Numbered from the stretch's first letter, positions 10,578-21,904 are shown. The stretch: DNA of 64,000 nt from Maratus speciosus (GCA_963932465.1 OZ010788.1:670428484-670492483), one strand, 5' to 3'. A program made the numbers and translations. The notes: a model not told the origin generated them from the letters alone.

Positions 10578-11334
10578 TGGGCTGTGCATGTATAACGATA
10601 TCATTTTAGGGGGTGGGGGGTGTCTGACACATGATATCGTAAGATATCTCTAGGGGCAGGGGTTTTGTCTTATGATATCATTATCATTTTTTCATCAAAA
10701 ATTCCCCTTTTTATTTGTTACTTTGTCTTTACATCAAAATAGTATATTTTTTAGTCTTATATATTTTTATGAAAATGCAAAGATATTATTAAAATCATTA
10801 AATGATTATAAAGTTATTTAATTCCAAAATTATGGACTACTCCAACGTTTGTCATTCCTTCTTCTGTCATTGTGTACACATATATAATACGCTTTACGAG
10901 AAAACATATGCGAAGTAGTGTGTTTGAAATAGTACTTGTGTTTACTAATAAATAAAAGAGAAAGAATATTGCCCATCTGTTTTGTTGATAAGAAGCCCTG
11001 TCTGCCTCCCTTCGCGCAGGTGCAAGTGCAAAAAGACATTATTACTGTTGAATGCATTATGTAACAAATTTTTTTTTTTTTTCTAAATAGTAACTATTTC
11101 TTTTAAATGTTATTTGATATAAAGTTATTTCATATATAAAGGGATATTTTATTGACTTCGGTTAAATCAATAATTCAATAATGTATGCGAAAAATAAATA
11201 TAACCATATTTATATATCACTGCAAACAAAAGAAGAAAAAAAAATTAGACATTGATAACGATATCATTACGGGGAAGGGGGGGGGGGGGTCCAAAATTAC
11301 CAAAAGGTTGATAACGTTATAGATGTACAGCCCC
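10578..11334 (-). mobile_element. Harbinger-like element with GGGCTGT ends, copy 1
   Basis: The outer ends are inverted repeats: GGGCTGTGCATGTATAACG on the left against CGTTATAGATGTACAGCCCC on the right. Subterminal ATGATATCGTTATC and G-run segments also recur inverted. The flanking triplets are TAG and TAA, close to the TWA duplications of PIF/Harbinger elements; copies 2 (52014-53014) and 3 (56659-57479) have clean TTA/TTA. Relative to them this copy is in reverse orientation. A minus-strand frame of 75 codons (10830-11057) resembles the frame in copy 3 (shared LSTKQM-NILS and YFKHT stretches). No transposase domain is recognisable, so it is non-autonomous. Confidence 0.8.
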
Positions 11335-11629
11335 TAATAGCTACTGTCAACAATTTATGCAAGATAAATGATGGAATCCATTTCATAAGTGTAAGTTTAA
11401 CGATTAATACAAATGTTGCTTTAATAAATTTAATAACATAAAGCAGCACTAAATTAATCGACGACACACACGTCAAAAGTATCAAGATAATTTTCGAAAA
11501 AGTTTAACGATTATTGATAATTCAATTCAATGATATCAAGTTAAGCAGTCACGTTGTATAATATAATTTCAATAAGGTTATTACTTCCTGAATTATGCAG
11601 TGCATGCGAATAAGGTAAATTGTATTTAA

Positions 11630-11858
11630 CCCTTTCCCGTCGAAGTCATCTCCCAAACACAGACATCTCTTACGCGAATTTATTCGCTTGACACCACTTT
11701 TTCTTTAGGAAACATTTTTACTTGTATTTTGACAACATAGGCAAAAGAAATTTACTAAAAAATGTAATTTTGAAATATAGTGGTGCGAAAAGAGTAAAAA
11801 AAATAAAATCATGTATAAAAAGATTGAGCGGTATTTGCCAGCATTCGACTGCAAAGGG
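11630..11858. mobile_element. TTAA-flanked miniature element (CCCTTT ends)
   Basis: TTAA at 11626-11629 and 11859-11862 flanks a 229-bp segment whose ends are inverted repeats: CCCTTTCCCGTCGAAGTC against GCATTCGACTGCAAAGGG. TTAA duplication with CCCT ends is the hallmark of piggyBac-type non-autonomous elements. It encodes no protein. Confidence 0.82.
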
Positions 11859-11929
11859 TTAATAACAATCACATTCATACATATGATCAGTGTGCACTTT
11901 TAAAACGTACACGCATATGTCGACCAGCC

Positions 11930-13164
11930 ATACTCATTTTTTTTTTCCGCGGCCCAGAAACATATATTTCAGACGTTAGGCGGGCCACAATACACTTTAT
12001 AAAGTGCAAATAAATAAATAAATAAATATAGTAAGATAACAAAAGTAGTATAACAATGCAATATAATAAAGTTATTATTAACAGTAGGATTGAGCGTTTG
12101 TCGTAGGAAAAATTTCATAAAAAATACAATAAAAATTAACACCACTATTTCCAAACAAGAAACTTCGTGGTAGATTTCTATTGCAAATGTTGTAGAAATC
12201 TTCTGGGACGTTTGTTGTTTGGAAAAAGGATGGTAAAAAGTTTTTGGTGCCAATTTTTTTTTTCGATAAATGTTCAACCCAAAAAACAACTATTAACTAT
12301 ACAATAAGCATAAAACGTTATAATTAGACCAAAAATTCGTTTTCGTTTTTGGCCAAAAATGAGAGTTTCTTGAAAATTCGTTTTGGGCGAAAAGGCTGTC
12401 GAAAAATTGGTCGATCGAAACTATCTGTATTCCAAAAATGTCGTTGGAAATTTTTTTGGAAATTTTGGAAATTTTCAACATTTATTTGATATTTATATCT
12501 GCTCAAATGAGACACTCTTTATTTATTGCTATAAAATTCACCGTTTATATAATTTATCAGTCTTGACTGACTCAAGACGTGAGTGCAAATTTGAAAGCAA
12601 GTAATGCATATATGACTAAACTTTGATAATGCTTTTCACGTGCTCATTAAAACCGCTGATGTGTTTCGAATACTCTTTGAGGAAGTTTGTTTAACAGATG
12701 ATTATTTACAAAAATCATTATAAAAGATAAATCGAGGTATGTATACCTAAAACATTATTTAGGTAAGATGAAATTCCTATAATTAACAAAATCATTCTGC
12801 GTCGTTAATTAATTAATTACATTTTATTTTATATGAAAATGAAGTTTTGGTCAGAGGCACAGAGAGCCAACTTAGATCAAACGTATAATTAATTAATAGT
12901 TATGTATATTTAATAAACACGTATAACTTATTATTAATAATTATTATTTAACTAGCATTAATTACTTAAATTATTTTTTGATATTTTCGTTTTCGGCCGA
13001 AAATAGGAAGATTACCGACATTTGGTTTCGGTATCTGCCTTAAAAACCTTTTTCGGTCGATCATTAGTTATATGTAAATTATATAAATTATAAATATGTA
13101 AGTTATGAATCATGATATTTTCTTTAATAAATCAATCTTTTGCTCAGCGCAAAATTTTTATAAA
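11930..13164. other. AT-rich sequence with hAT-like remnants; no gene seen
   Basis: CGCGGCCCAGAAACATAT and GGCGGGCCACAATACAC (11948-11994) look like the eroded subterminal region of hAT elements. GGCCAAAAATG (12351-12361), TTTTCGGCCGAAAATAGG (12991-13008) and TTTTTCGGTCGATCATTAG (13049-13067) suggest a second decayed hAT-like element between ~12320 and ~13068. I could not define clean ends or duplications. The open frames here (for example 11969-12289 minus) are chance frames across these remnants. Confidence 0.4.
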
Positions 13165-13535
13165 CTTTAAAACATACATATAATTTCTTAAAAGGTGTTA
13201 AAAACATATAAAGATATTAGTTAATATAACCCTGGGACCTTTCGAACGCACACATGTTCATTTTGAAAGGGAAAAGAAGACTGGAAATAGAAAACATGGG
13301 TGAAAACAAAACAAAATACTACGCATGCGCAAGTTAAGTTCAGAACACTGTTCTAAAGAGGGAACTACGTGAACTTAACTTGCGCATGCGTAGTATTTTG
13401 TTTTGTTCTTATGTATGTTTTCTATTTCCAACAGTCATCTTTCCCCTTTGAAGATAAACGCGTGTGCGTTCTAAGGTCTCAGGGTTATATTAACTTTTTA
13501 ACACCTTTTTAAGAAATTATACGCATATTTCAACG
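13165..13535. repeat. ~370-bp palindrome (foldback element)
   Basis: The left arm reads TAATTTCTTAAAAGGTGTTAAAAA, then TTAATATAACCCTGGGACC, then AACAAAACAAAATACTACGCATGCGCAAGTTAAGTTC. The right arm carries the same blocks reversed and complemented in mirror order, ending TTTTTAACACCTTTTTAAGAAATTA. The central loop is about 20 bases near 13350. Arm identity is high but not perfect. No duplication was recognised and nothing is encoded. Confidence 0.9.
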
Positions 13536-14073
13536 TTTATATTAATAATAAGGTGAAAATTCCTTCACGACAGTAGATTTAATACAGTGGTATGATTTTA
13601 ATGCAAATCTTTCAATTTATTTTAATTGTAGAAATATATAGTACAAATCTAATACATTTTGTTTGTTTAATGTTGATGATCAAGAAATGTGTACAACACT
13701 ATAGCACAAATAAAACTGCGTTTTGACTAAGAAAACAGCATTTAAGATGATTTGACATAATTTTGAATTAATTATAAATAAGGCAAATTTGGTCTTTCTA
13801 TGCAAATATATAAAACAACAGTCAAGGTCTTCAGTACTCCTTATGCACATCTCAATTAATTTTATAAATGTGATTAATGATTGTGTCTCGGGTCGCACAT
13901 AAAATGTCGCCGGACCACATGCGGCAGGTTGAGTGTGGCTGAAGACGGTAGCTGATCTCATTCCACATTTCCTGAACCTATATCTTTGCCTTTCATCAGT
14001 GAATCAATCGCAACTGTGATATAACTTTGGAGGTCATACAAAGCTGTGGTTATAAGTTATGCATAAATATATA
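13536..14073. other. No gene seen; possible hAT tail
   Basis: The block TCTCGGGTCGCACATAAAATG followed by GGACCACATGCGGC (13886-13925) resembles the terminal region of decayed hAT elements. The minus frame at 13680-13961 overlaps it and does not look like a gene. Confidence 0.4.
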
Positions 14074-14540
14074 CTCCCTCGATCCCAAATTAGTTGCGAC
14101 ATTTAGGTCGAAAATTTTGTCCAAAATTAGTGGCTACATTTCAAGTGGGTGGAGTCATAAATAACTTCCGATGCAGTTTAGTAGATCGACACCATTTTGA
14201 AGGACTCTACCACCAGTATACTATAAAGATCATTTTCTTCCTAAAGAATTAACGATTTATTAGCTAGAAGGTAATTTTACGCGATTACTAGAGGAAGAAT
14301 CCTTACAAAATGGAGCGTGGCTTAAGAGACTGCGAACCCTGGATTTTTTAAACTAATTTGGTACTTATTTAAGGAGAGACAGAGGGAGTGCTTAGTAAGT
14401 AAGTGTTGTTGATTGATAGCATAGCACTTTGAAATCTCTGAAAAAGGTTGAAAAAAAATCATAAAATCATCAGTATCAATACACTACAAAAGTTGCTACA
14501 AAAGTAATCCAATGTAGCAACTAATTTGGGACAGAGGGAA
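14074..14540. mobile_element. Stowaway-like miniature element (CTCCCTC ends, TA duplication)
   Basis: The left end CTCCCTCGATCCCAAATTAGTTG is matched inversely by CAACTAATTTGGGACAGAGGGA on the right, with TA on each side (14072-14073, 14541-14542). The end motif has the same plan as the Stowaway group of Tc1-mariner MITEs known best from plants. Length is 467 bp, with no transposase. The internal sequence is GC-richer than its surroundings. Confidence 0.82.
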
Positions 14541-14963
14541 TATATTATATATATAGCATGGTTTTACTGAAAGCAAAAAATTTTAACTTGCACACTAGCC
14601 ATTTTGTTAGAATTTAAATCTGCAGTGCAGTGGGCAAAATTTAGGAGTTTACGATTGTATTATTTTGAAATTTGGAGCATCCTGTTTGAAATTAATTGTT
14701 GGTTATTGATACAAAATGTATGATTTTCTTGTTGGTGTTGTTTGGGGAGAGGTGGGGGTAGCCGAATGAAATAAAGTACATCTAATTGTCCCAAAGTGCA
14801 TAAATATTTGTAAAAAAAATACAGAAAACAGATGTAAAAAAATACTGTTCATTCCACTTTCGATTTTTTTCGATCACTGTCAATTTCAAAAAACTAATTG
14901 TTCATATATACAGGTGTCGTGAAAGCCATTTACGGTCATTAAAAGGTAATTAACATTTAAATA

Positions 14964-16494
14964 CACTGCTCAAAACAATTAAAGGATATTGCAGTTTTAG
15001 GTGGATTTTGTATCTGGTAAACTGTTTAGCTGATTGATACATGGTCGACAGACATAGTAGGTTATATGAGAATAAATTACACATGTTTGGCAGAAGAAAA
15101 TGCATTTTATTGCGCATTTGTGCACTAAAGGAAAAAAACACAATTTGTGCATATGAGAAAAAAAGAATAAGAAAAGGTGTTTTCTTCAAAGAAAATCATT
15201 TTCAGTAGGGGGTATGGTTTCCACGGGCGGCCAGCAACGTTGAACACCTTTGAGGCATGGACTCAATGAGGCTATTAATGACGAGTTGGGGTATTCTGCC
15301 CCACTCTTCCAGAAGAGCTCTTTTCAGTTCTTGGAGAGTTTGTGGGGGTTGTTGGCGTCCAGAAACTCGTCTTCCTAGAGCGTCCCAAACGTGCTCGATT
15401 GGATTCATGTCTGGAGAACACGCTGGCTATTCCATTCGAACGATTCCTTCCTCGAAAAGGAAATCCTCCACCAGGTTTGCACGATGTGGCCTGAAGTTAT
15501 CGTCCATTAAAATGAAGTTATCTCCGATTGCTGCAGCGTAAGGGACTACAATAGGTCTGAGGATCTCATTCCTATATCGGCGACTAGTCAAAGCTCCATC
15601 TCGAATGATGTAGAGGTCAGTGCGCCCGTCAATGGAGATGCCACCATACACCAACACTCCTCCACCGCCAAATCTGACACTTTCGTGCACGAACGCAGGA
15701 TTATTCCTACTGCCACGGTCCCTCCAGATGAAAATACGCCTATTATCCGGATGCACAGAAAAACGGGACTCGTCAGAAAACAGAATATTGCTCCATTCAT
15801 TTCTCCTCCAGTTGACATGCTCGGTTGCCCACTCCCTGCGGTCGCGACGATGCCTTGATGTTAATCTAACACATACCATTGGTCGGCGAGCATACAGACC
15901 TACAGCATGGAGCCGGTTTAGGACAGTCTGAGTTGAAATCGTGGTGCCTGTAGCCGAGCGAAGGTGTTGTTGGAGAAGAGTAGCGTTCATGGTTCGGTGT
16001 CTCCGAGCTGTTAACGCTAAATACCGATCTTCATTGGGCGTTGTTGCCCGTCTACGACCTTGCCCTGGTCTTCGGCCTGCACATCCACTCTCCAAAAATC
16101 GGTTCCAGATCCTGGAAATGACACTTTGTGACACTCCAATGGCTTGCGCTACTTCGGCTTGAGTTTGGCTTCCTTCTAACCTACCAACAATTCTCAAAGC
16201 TTCTGAATCTGTCAAATGACTTCGCTGAGACATCGTACTCATCGAAACAAAGCAATCACTGAATGCCGATCATCCTTGTCTTCATTCTCTTTTATCCAGT
16301 TGAAAGTCAAATTTCCCTCGCTGCCGCTGAAGCGACTTTTTTGAGGTCGAACTCAAAATTTGCATACTCCACAGTTTGAAAACCAGAAAAATTTGCATTT
16401 GTGATTCTCTTCTTCTATTTTCGGCAAAAAAAATTTCGTTTATATCTTTATTTTATATAAAACTTCAAATATCCTTTAATTGTTTTGAGCAGTG
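14964..16494 (-). mobile_element. Nearly intact Tc1-type transposon
   Basis: Perfect 27-bp terminal inverted repeats (CACTGCTCAAAACAATTAAAGGATATT and its complement) span 14964-14990 and 16468-16494, with TA on both sides (14962-14963, 16495-16496). The single gene runs leftward and fills most of the 1531 bp. Perfect TIRs plus only one visible disabling change in the gene indicate a recent insertion. The element sits inside the ~460-bp tandem array whose units continue on its right side from about 16500. Confidence 0.97.
15202..16242 (-). pseudogene. Tc1-family transposase (DD34E) with one premature amber codon
   Basis: A 346-residue transposase reads without frameshift from ATG at 16242 to the stop at 15202-15204, except for TAG at 15427-15429, where the family has tryptophan in a motif of the form W-x-x-x-S-P-D-M-N-P. 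On the plus strand this is CTA for CCA, a single transition. Domains: an N-terminal helix-turn-helix (about residues 10-55, SQTQAEVAQAIGVSQSVISR), a GRPR-like basic stretch (RRPGQGRRRATT, about 58-69), a second HTH, then the catalytic core with ILFSDESRF (first D), MDDNFRPHRA (second D) and MNPIEHVWD (E). There are 34 residues between the second D and E, so it is DD34E. The second-D motif has F where the family normally has A. Length is normal. The family cuts and pastes at TA. Without readthrough only 271 residues lacking the catalytic E are made, so it should be inactive. Confidence 0.95.
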
Positions 16495-16899
16495 TATTTC
16501 AGAGTTTGTTTTCCGTATAGAATATTTGATTGCATTCTCTCTCAAGACTACAACTGCAACTGATTAATAAATCTGCAATTTACCAATTAAATTTCTAAAT
16601 AAAAATCAAACTCACTCTTAATATTTTCTTAATTTATCTATTATACAAGTTCTAAATTATTATATTTCTTACGTAAACATTTCAGTATAAATTCAATAAA
16701 ATTAATTAAAAATTTAATTAATATATGCATTGATTGCGAATTTTTCAACAGTACTAAAGACACTATTTTAAGTTTTGCGGTATCGTAGTTGTTATATCCA
16801 TAAATTTCCTGTTTTGAAATTCTGTATTTATTTACAGAAAAGTAAAACACAGATACACATATTTGTTCTTATCTCTTTTTTTTTCTCCCCCTTTTTAAC

Positions 16900-18180
16900 A
16901 CAACTTTAAAGTTGAAAAGTGTTTATGCATTCGGTTTGTCTGTCCGTCTGTACGCGCTCTAACTCCCGTAAATATACTCGGATCGTTCTGAAATTTTTGG
17001 ATGTTAGTGACCTCTACCATAGCACGAACCCTATTGCAAATGAAGTTTGTAGCCTGTTTAGTTCATTTACAGGGTCAGTCAAAAGTTTTCCGTTACATTA
17101 CGGTCTATGGGGAAAATCGTTTAAAATGATTTTTAATGATGTTACATGCTTTCAAACATAATAAAATTGATATGCATTTATCAAGTGCACTAAAATATGC
17201 ATTCTGTAGAATATGTGCTGCAAAGAATTAATATTATTCATTTGCAGGGCCACACAAAAGAATTCCGTTACATAATGATATACGGGTGGAGGGAATTTTT
17301 TCCGGCGTATTTTAATTATGTTAAATTATTTCATGTATAATGGAATTGATATGCGTCGCTGAGGTTTACTATAATTTATTTCATGTATAATACGAAGTGC
17401 ATAGCATTTACAGGGACACACAAAAAATTCCGGATACTATATTGTATCCGAAGTATTGTACGGTAGCGATGATTGCTGGAAATGTATTTTTAATTATGTT
17501 ATGCGCTTTTATGTTTCACTATATTTATGCATTGTATACGATGTGTATAAATGTTGTAATTCATATACAGGGCTACACAAAAGAATGCGTAATGGTTACT
17601 GGGTATGATTATAAATTGCTTAAAGGTGGTTTTTAAATGAGTTATGCATTTTTACGCTGAACTGCATTTTGTTTACTAAGAAATGTTTGTAGATAAAATT
17701 ATGTACAGGGTCACGCAAATAATTGTATACATGGCCGTCTATAAATGATAATTTCTGCAAGTGTGATTCCAGTAGTTTTAAGTGTGTTTTACTTTGAATT
17801 AAACTTTAGCTAAATAGTGGCGTGTAATAAGGTACTAGGTTATCTACAGTGTTGTACAAAAGTATACAAGTATGTTTCCATCTATTAGTATAAATTGCTG
17901 AAAGAGAAATTTCAACCTGTTATTCGTTTTCTTGCTAAACTAAATTTCCCCATTATATAGCATATATATCAACCTACAGACCAAATTCAGAGCTGTTTAA
18001 AAGAATTGGAATACATATTTGCTATGGATGGTAACTGCTGAAATCAGTTTTTCAAATGTTTTATGAGTTTTCTAAAATGTTTACTTATTTCTTTTATATA
18101 CATTATTTCCCTAAATAACGAAGTTTTGTTAAAGCATACAGGAAGTGTTGGAGAGTGTTTCATAATCTATGCTTAACGCA
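16900..18180. repeat. Degenerate tandem array, ~135-175-bp units (ACAGGG-CACACAAAAGAATTCCG)
   Basis: A motif of the form ACAGGG(T/C)CACACAAAAGAATTCCGTTAC recurs near 17071, 17246, 17411, 17567, 17703, 17845 and 17977. Spacings shrink from 175 to about 132, and similarity to the motif falls from left to right. Each unit continues with a GGATAAATTGCTGAAA-like block and an ATGTTATGCATTTT-like block. The left border carries GTCTGTCCGTCTGTACGC. A second array of the same family, inverted, lies at ~32950-33850. Confidence 0.75.
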
Positions 18181-18206
18181 TGATTTTTCTTACTTGTTTT
18201 TATTAT

Positions 18207-18385
18207 CAGGGTTCGTATGCTTCAAGGACTTTCAAGGACTTTTTATCAGAATTTTCGTAAATCAATTTTTTGTTTTATTTAATGAAAATAAATTCTATCG
18301 TGAGATATAGCGACCAATACTTTACGAAATTTCTGGTATTAAAACACCTAAAATCCCCTGAATCCCTTGATGTGTACGAACCCTG
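18207..18385. mobile_element. hAT-like miniature element (CAGGGTTCGTA ends)
   Basis: An 11-bp inverted repeat, CAGGGTTCGTA / TACGAACCCTG, bounds 179 bp. The interior carries CAAGGACTTTCAAGGACTTTTTA. The CAGGG ends suit hAT, but the adjacent 8-mers TTTATTAT and TATTACTG do not match, so the duplication is lost or the class is different. It is inserted in the tandem arrays. Confidence 0.65.
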
Positions 18386-19112
18386 TATTACTGTTGGCTT
18401 CTGACAAGGCAATGCTTCAGTTTGACATACGTCACAATATTCAGGTAATCGGTGATTCAAATTCTTTAAAAATTAATTTTTTTCTTCCGTTTTCAAGTTT
18501 TTCTTGTGGAATAATCATTTAAATGTTCTCTAAAGCTAACAAAGCTAACACAGAGATCCATAATAAAACCTACAAACCAATTACCTTATGGCAGATCAAA
18601 TTTTAAATATAATCCAAATTAATTTTTAATATTTATTAACAAGTTCTAAATTATCAGATTTCAGAACTTAAACAATTTGCATACAAATTCGATAAAATGA
18701 AGTTTTTAAAATCGAGATCTGAAGTTATTGCACATCTTTCAAAAGTATTAAAAGCATCTCTTTATCTTTTCCCATATAGTAGATTTTCTGAGAAATACAG
18801 AAATTTATTCTTTCTCCTTTCCTCTTTTGATTTATTCCATTGTCGTCTGCTTTAGACAAACTCATTTTTGTCACACTAGCCAAATAATAGATTATTCGAG
18901 GTTATTAAATTTTTTCTTTCGAGTCTAATTTTTCCTTTGAGAATATCCAATCTCTATTTCCTTCAAGACTTGTGTGATTTTCAAAAATCCCTAATGCCGA
19001 AAAACAACCGAAATTGATTATTAAATTTACAATAAGCTAGATGAAATTCTAATTAAAATTCAAACTCATCCAGTGTCATACGAATTGAATATTTCCAACT
19101 GAGCGAAAAAAT

Positions 19113-19183
19113 CCCCAGGCTGGGAATCGAACCCAGATCCTTGGCTTACAAGGTCAATTCTTTGCCGTTTAAGCTAACTGGGC
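19113..19183 (-). tRNA. tRNA-Thr(UGU)-like sequence inside a miniature element
   Basis: Read on the minus strand it folds as a cloverleaf: acceptor 5' GCCCAGT with 3' CCTGGGG (five good pairs), a short D arm GCTT/AAGA, anticodon loop CTTGTAA with anticodon TGT (plus-strand ACA at 19148-19150), and a perfect T arm CTGGG-TTCGATT-CCCAG. The internal B box GGTTCGATTCC is intact. The mismatched first and last acceptor pairs and one mismatch in the anticodon stem point to a tRNA-derived module or pseudogene rather than a functional gene. Confidence 0.6.
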
Positions 19184-19270
19184 CTACAACCAGCCAGCAT
19201 ATTTCGCTCAAATAACCTTATTGATAGTAACATCTGGTCTGTCATGTAGACAGCTCAACAGAATAAACCG

Positions 19271-19308
19271 CAGGTAAAGGAACTCCATATATGGTGTTCC
19301 TTTACCTG
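19271..19308. repeat. Perfect 38-bp palindrome
   Basis: CAGGTAAAGGAACTCCATA and its exact reverse complement abut with no loop. It lies at the right end of the tRNA-bearing miniature element. Its role is unknown; a cruciform or a transposase-recognition structure is possible. Confidence 0.9.
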
Positions 19309-19688
19309 GAAATATTCAATTCGTCTGATAACTTTACCAATCAGTTTGATTGTGTTAAAATAATAGTTCATCCAGTATGTTTACAAATTAAAATACAAAT
19401 TCTTCATTATTAGATTTTCAATGTAAACCATTTGCATATAAATTTGATAAAATAAATTAAAAAAATTAACAACAGAATTGATTACACCCCTTTCAATAGC
19501 ATTAAAAATCTTCCTTTATCATTTCTCTTATCGTAAATTTTCCGAGAAATAGAGAAATTCAAAACATGGACGCTCATTCTTGTTATTTTCCTCTTTTGAT
19601 TTATTCCATTATCGTCTGCTTCTGACAAACTTATTCTTTAGCTCCACAAGCGTCACAATGGCCGGTTAATATGATTTCAAGTCATTAA

Positions 19689-19887
19689 CACTAAAACGCC
19701 TGGAAGGAGTCGATCCAACTCCGACCATATGATTAAATGTCAACTGGGACCAGAAAGTCTTTCATAAAATAAGTTAAATTTAAACAACGCAGATTTATGT
19801 TAAATAAATCCGTCACATAATTTTAAATAAAAATTCTTGTGTCAAATATTTTTATGAAACTTGAGTAAAATTTCCGGCGTTCTAGTG
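19689..19887. mobile_element. TTAA-flanked miniature element, CACTARAACG family
   Basis: TTAA at 19685-19688 and 19888-19891 flanks 199 bp whose ends are CACTAAAACGCC and GGCGTTCTAGTG. The same ends and nearly the same length occur at 23210-23408 (199 bp) and 52075-52272 (198 bp). All three contain AAATAAAAATTCT. This is a piggyBac-type non-autonomous family by its TTAA target. Confidence 0.88.
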
Positions 19888-20449
19888 TTAAAATTTATTT
19901 TTCTTTCTAAAGTTTATTATTTCCAAATTCGATTACACCTTCCTTTAAAACATATTTAATTTAACATGCAGGAAAATTCAAAATCACAAAAGAACTGATA
20001 ATTAAATTTATAGTAGCCAAATGAAAACCTAAATTAAATTCAAACACACTCTATGAGTGTATATAATATTTAGTTTAAATGAGTTAGTTCCTCGACTAAA
20101 AAATTTGCAAATAATAAATTCCGTAAAATAAACATTAACAATTACATTCATTGCATGTCTTTCAATTACACGAAAAACTATTCTCTAGCTTTTCTCGTAT
20201 TGTAGATGTTCGAAGAAATACAGCAATTCAAAACATAGGCACTCATTCTTGTTCCTTCTTCTTTTGATTTATTCTATTATCATCTGCTTCTGACAAACTC
20301 ATTCTTCAGTTCCACAGGCGTCACAATAGCCGGGTAATAGATGGTTCAAAGTCGTCAAAAATTATTCTTTAGATTTTAAGTTTTGATATTTCAGAATCTG
20401 TTCGTACAGCAATCCATTTCTATATTTTTTTTTCTTTCTATTATTATTA

Positions 20450-21060
20450 TTATTGAAGAGCTAAAATAGAGTTAATATCAATCATACTCTATCTTTACAA
20501 AATGGTGGTTTTTGTTCTTTTAAACATGTAGCAGACGATAGTGATCATTCTAAAAGTAGATTTAATAAAAATAAATTTTGCCATTTCGGGTAGTCGATTG
20601 AGTAGATTTCAAAAAGGCGAGAAAGGCTTTCTAAGATATTTATTAGAAAAATAATTGAAAACCGCAGCTATCATTATAAAAGGGTATTGTGCATTGAGAA
20701 ATATATGATCTTTGTAAAATACAGTGGATGATATCTGTATATAAATAATGATGAATGTTAGATTAAATTTAATAAAAAAATAATCTTTGCAATTTTATGT
20801 AGTCGGTTAAAGTGAATCCAAAATGCCTTGGAAGCCTTTCTAAAATATTTAATAGGAAAAGAATGAAACATTGTAACTTTAATTTCATAAAAATATTTCA
20901 TATATTTTGTTGCATAATATTTATATTTATGCAATGCATTAGGTCATGTCTCGGTACATAATTAAATATCAAAAGACATAAATAAATGAGCCGATTTAAT
21001 AAAAATAAATGTGCCTGTATTGTACAGCAACAATAGCTTACATAAATGTTTTACTAAGAA
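20450..21060. repeat. Short tandem repeat of ~205-230-bp units
   Basis: Blocks TTAATAAAAATAAATTTTGCCATTT...GTAGTCG(A/G)TT...GGCTTTCTAA(G/A)ATATTTA(A/T)TAG occur at ~20565, ~20765 and partly at ~20995. Two and a half diverged units are visible. The sequence is noncoding. Confidence 0.6.
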
Positions 21061-21715
21061 ATGAGTATTTTTGATAAGAATAAAAACAGCAATTTCTTTT
21101 TTTTTATAGTTTTTTTAATCATTGTTTGATGTAATCTTATGTATATCAATGCTAGATAATTTATATCAAACATTTCTTTATTAAAAAGTAAAATATTATT
21201 TTATATTCTATTTTAGAACATTAAATTACTTTCAAATTGAAAAATAAAATAAATAAAACATTGTCGAAAACATCTAAGAGAATTTCATGTGTTCTATTAG
21301 ATGCATAGCTACCAATCCCCCCTCCCTTTGTTTGAGCGCCACTTTCTCCAAGTAGAATTTCATATAATAATGACAATTAATAATCGTTAATTAATGACAG
21401 AAAACTTTGAAATAAAGAAAAAAGAAGTCGAAACCAGGGTGTTTACAATTATTACCACGCTTTTTAGAGTAGAATTAAAAGAAATTTATCATCTAAAGTT
21501 ATCCAGTATACGCACAGATTAATATTTAATGGAAGTTAATTTAAATGTATAATCCATGTGACAGATTGCACCCTATAAAGCCGAATCCAAAAACATGCTT
21601 CGAAGGCAGATTTGTATCTTCAAAATATTATTCTTGTTATCTTATTTCCGATTTGTTTTCTAATACTTTAATAGAAATGAAATTTATAAAAAGTTAGTAC
21701 ACTAAATAACTAAAA
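21061..21715. other. AT-rich sequence, no gene seen
   Basis: No frame, RNA gene or inverted structure could be supported. The stretch leads into the 3' region of the Penelope-like remnant. Confidence 0.45.
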
Positions 21716-21904
21716 ATCAACGTTTAAAAATCACAATAATATACATAAGGTAATGCGAACAGACGTATACATTTCGTGATTTCCAGCACTCTCATCATCA
21801 GTGTATAAAACCTATAAAAACAATACCGCTCCCCCCAACTACATGCATGGCGAAAACTCAAATGTAAGAAAACACAGTATCAAAAGACCCTTAAGTTCCA
21901 ACAG

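Larger units (their letters stand above)
19075..19330. mobile_element. tRNA-bearing miniature element with 18-bp inverted repeats
   Basis: The ends share ACGAATTGAATATTTCCA and its complement. Inside lie, in order, GAGCGAAA, a tRNA-Thr-like sequence on the minus strand (19113-19183), the complementary TTTCGCTC, and a perfect 38-bp palindrome (19271-19308) that opens with CAGGTAAAGGAAC. The element interrupts a unit of the ~460-bp tandem array. The GAG-GAAA / TTTC-CTC frame around the tRNA-like part is similar to that around the tRNA-like sequences at 58951-59134, which suggests one family. Confidence 0.7.
16500..20430. repeat. Degenerate tandem array of ~460-bp units, interrupted by other elements
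   Basis: Related units are recognisable at 16500-16880, 18390-18850, 18851-19680, 19900-20410 and partly in between. Shared blocks are CCTCTTTTGATTTATTCCATT, CGTCTGCTTCTGACAAACTCATTC, GCGTCACAATAGCCGG and ATTAAATTTACAATAGC...AAATTCAAACTCA. Anchor positions near 18400, 18850, 19620 and 20288 give spacings of about 450, 770 and 668. The last two reduce to about 500 and 460 after subtracting the embedded elements at 19075-19330 and 19689-19887. The Tc1 element at 14964-16494 adjoins the array on the left, and a different array (16900-18180) lies within it. No coding role is seen. Confidence 0.75.

Noticed and set aside
15257..16162. Plus-strand frames opposite the Tc1 transposase
   Set aside because: They are shadows of the transposase frame.
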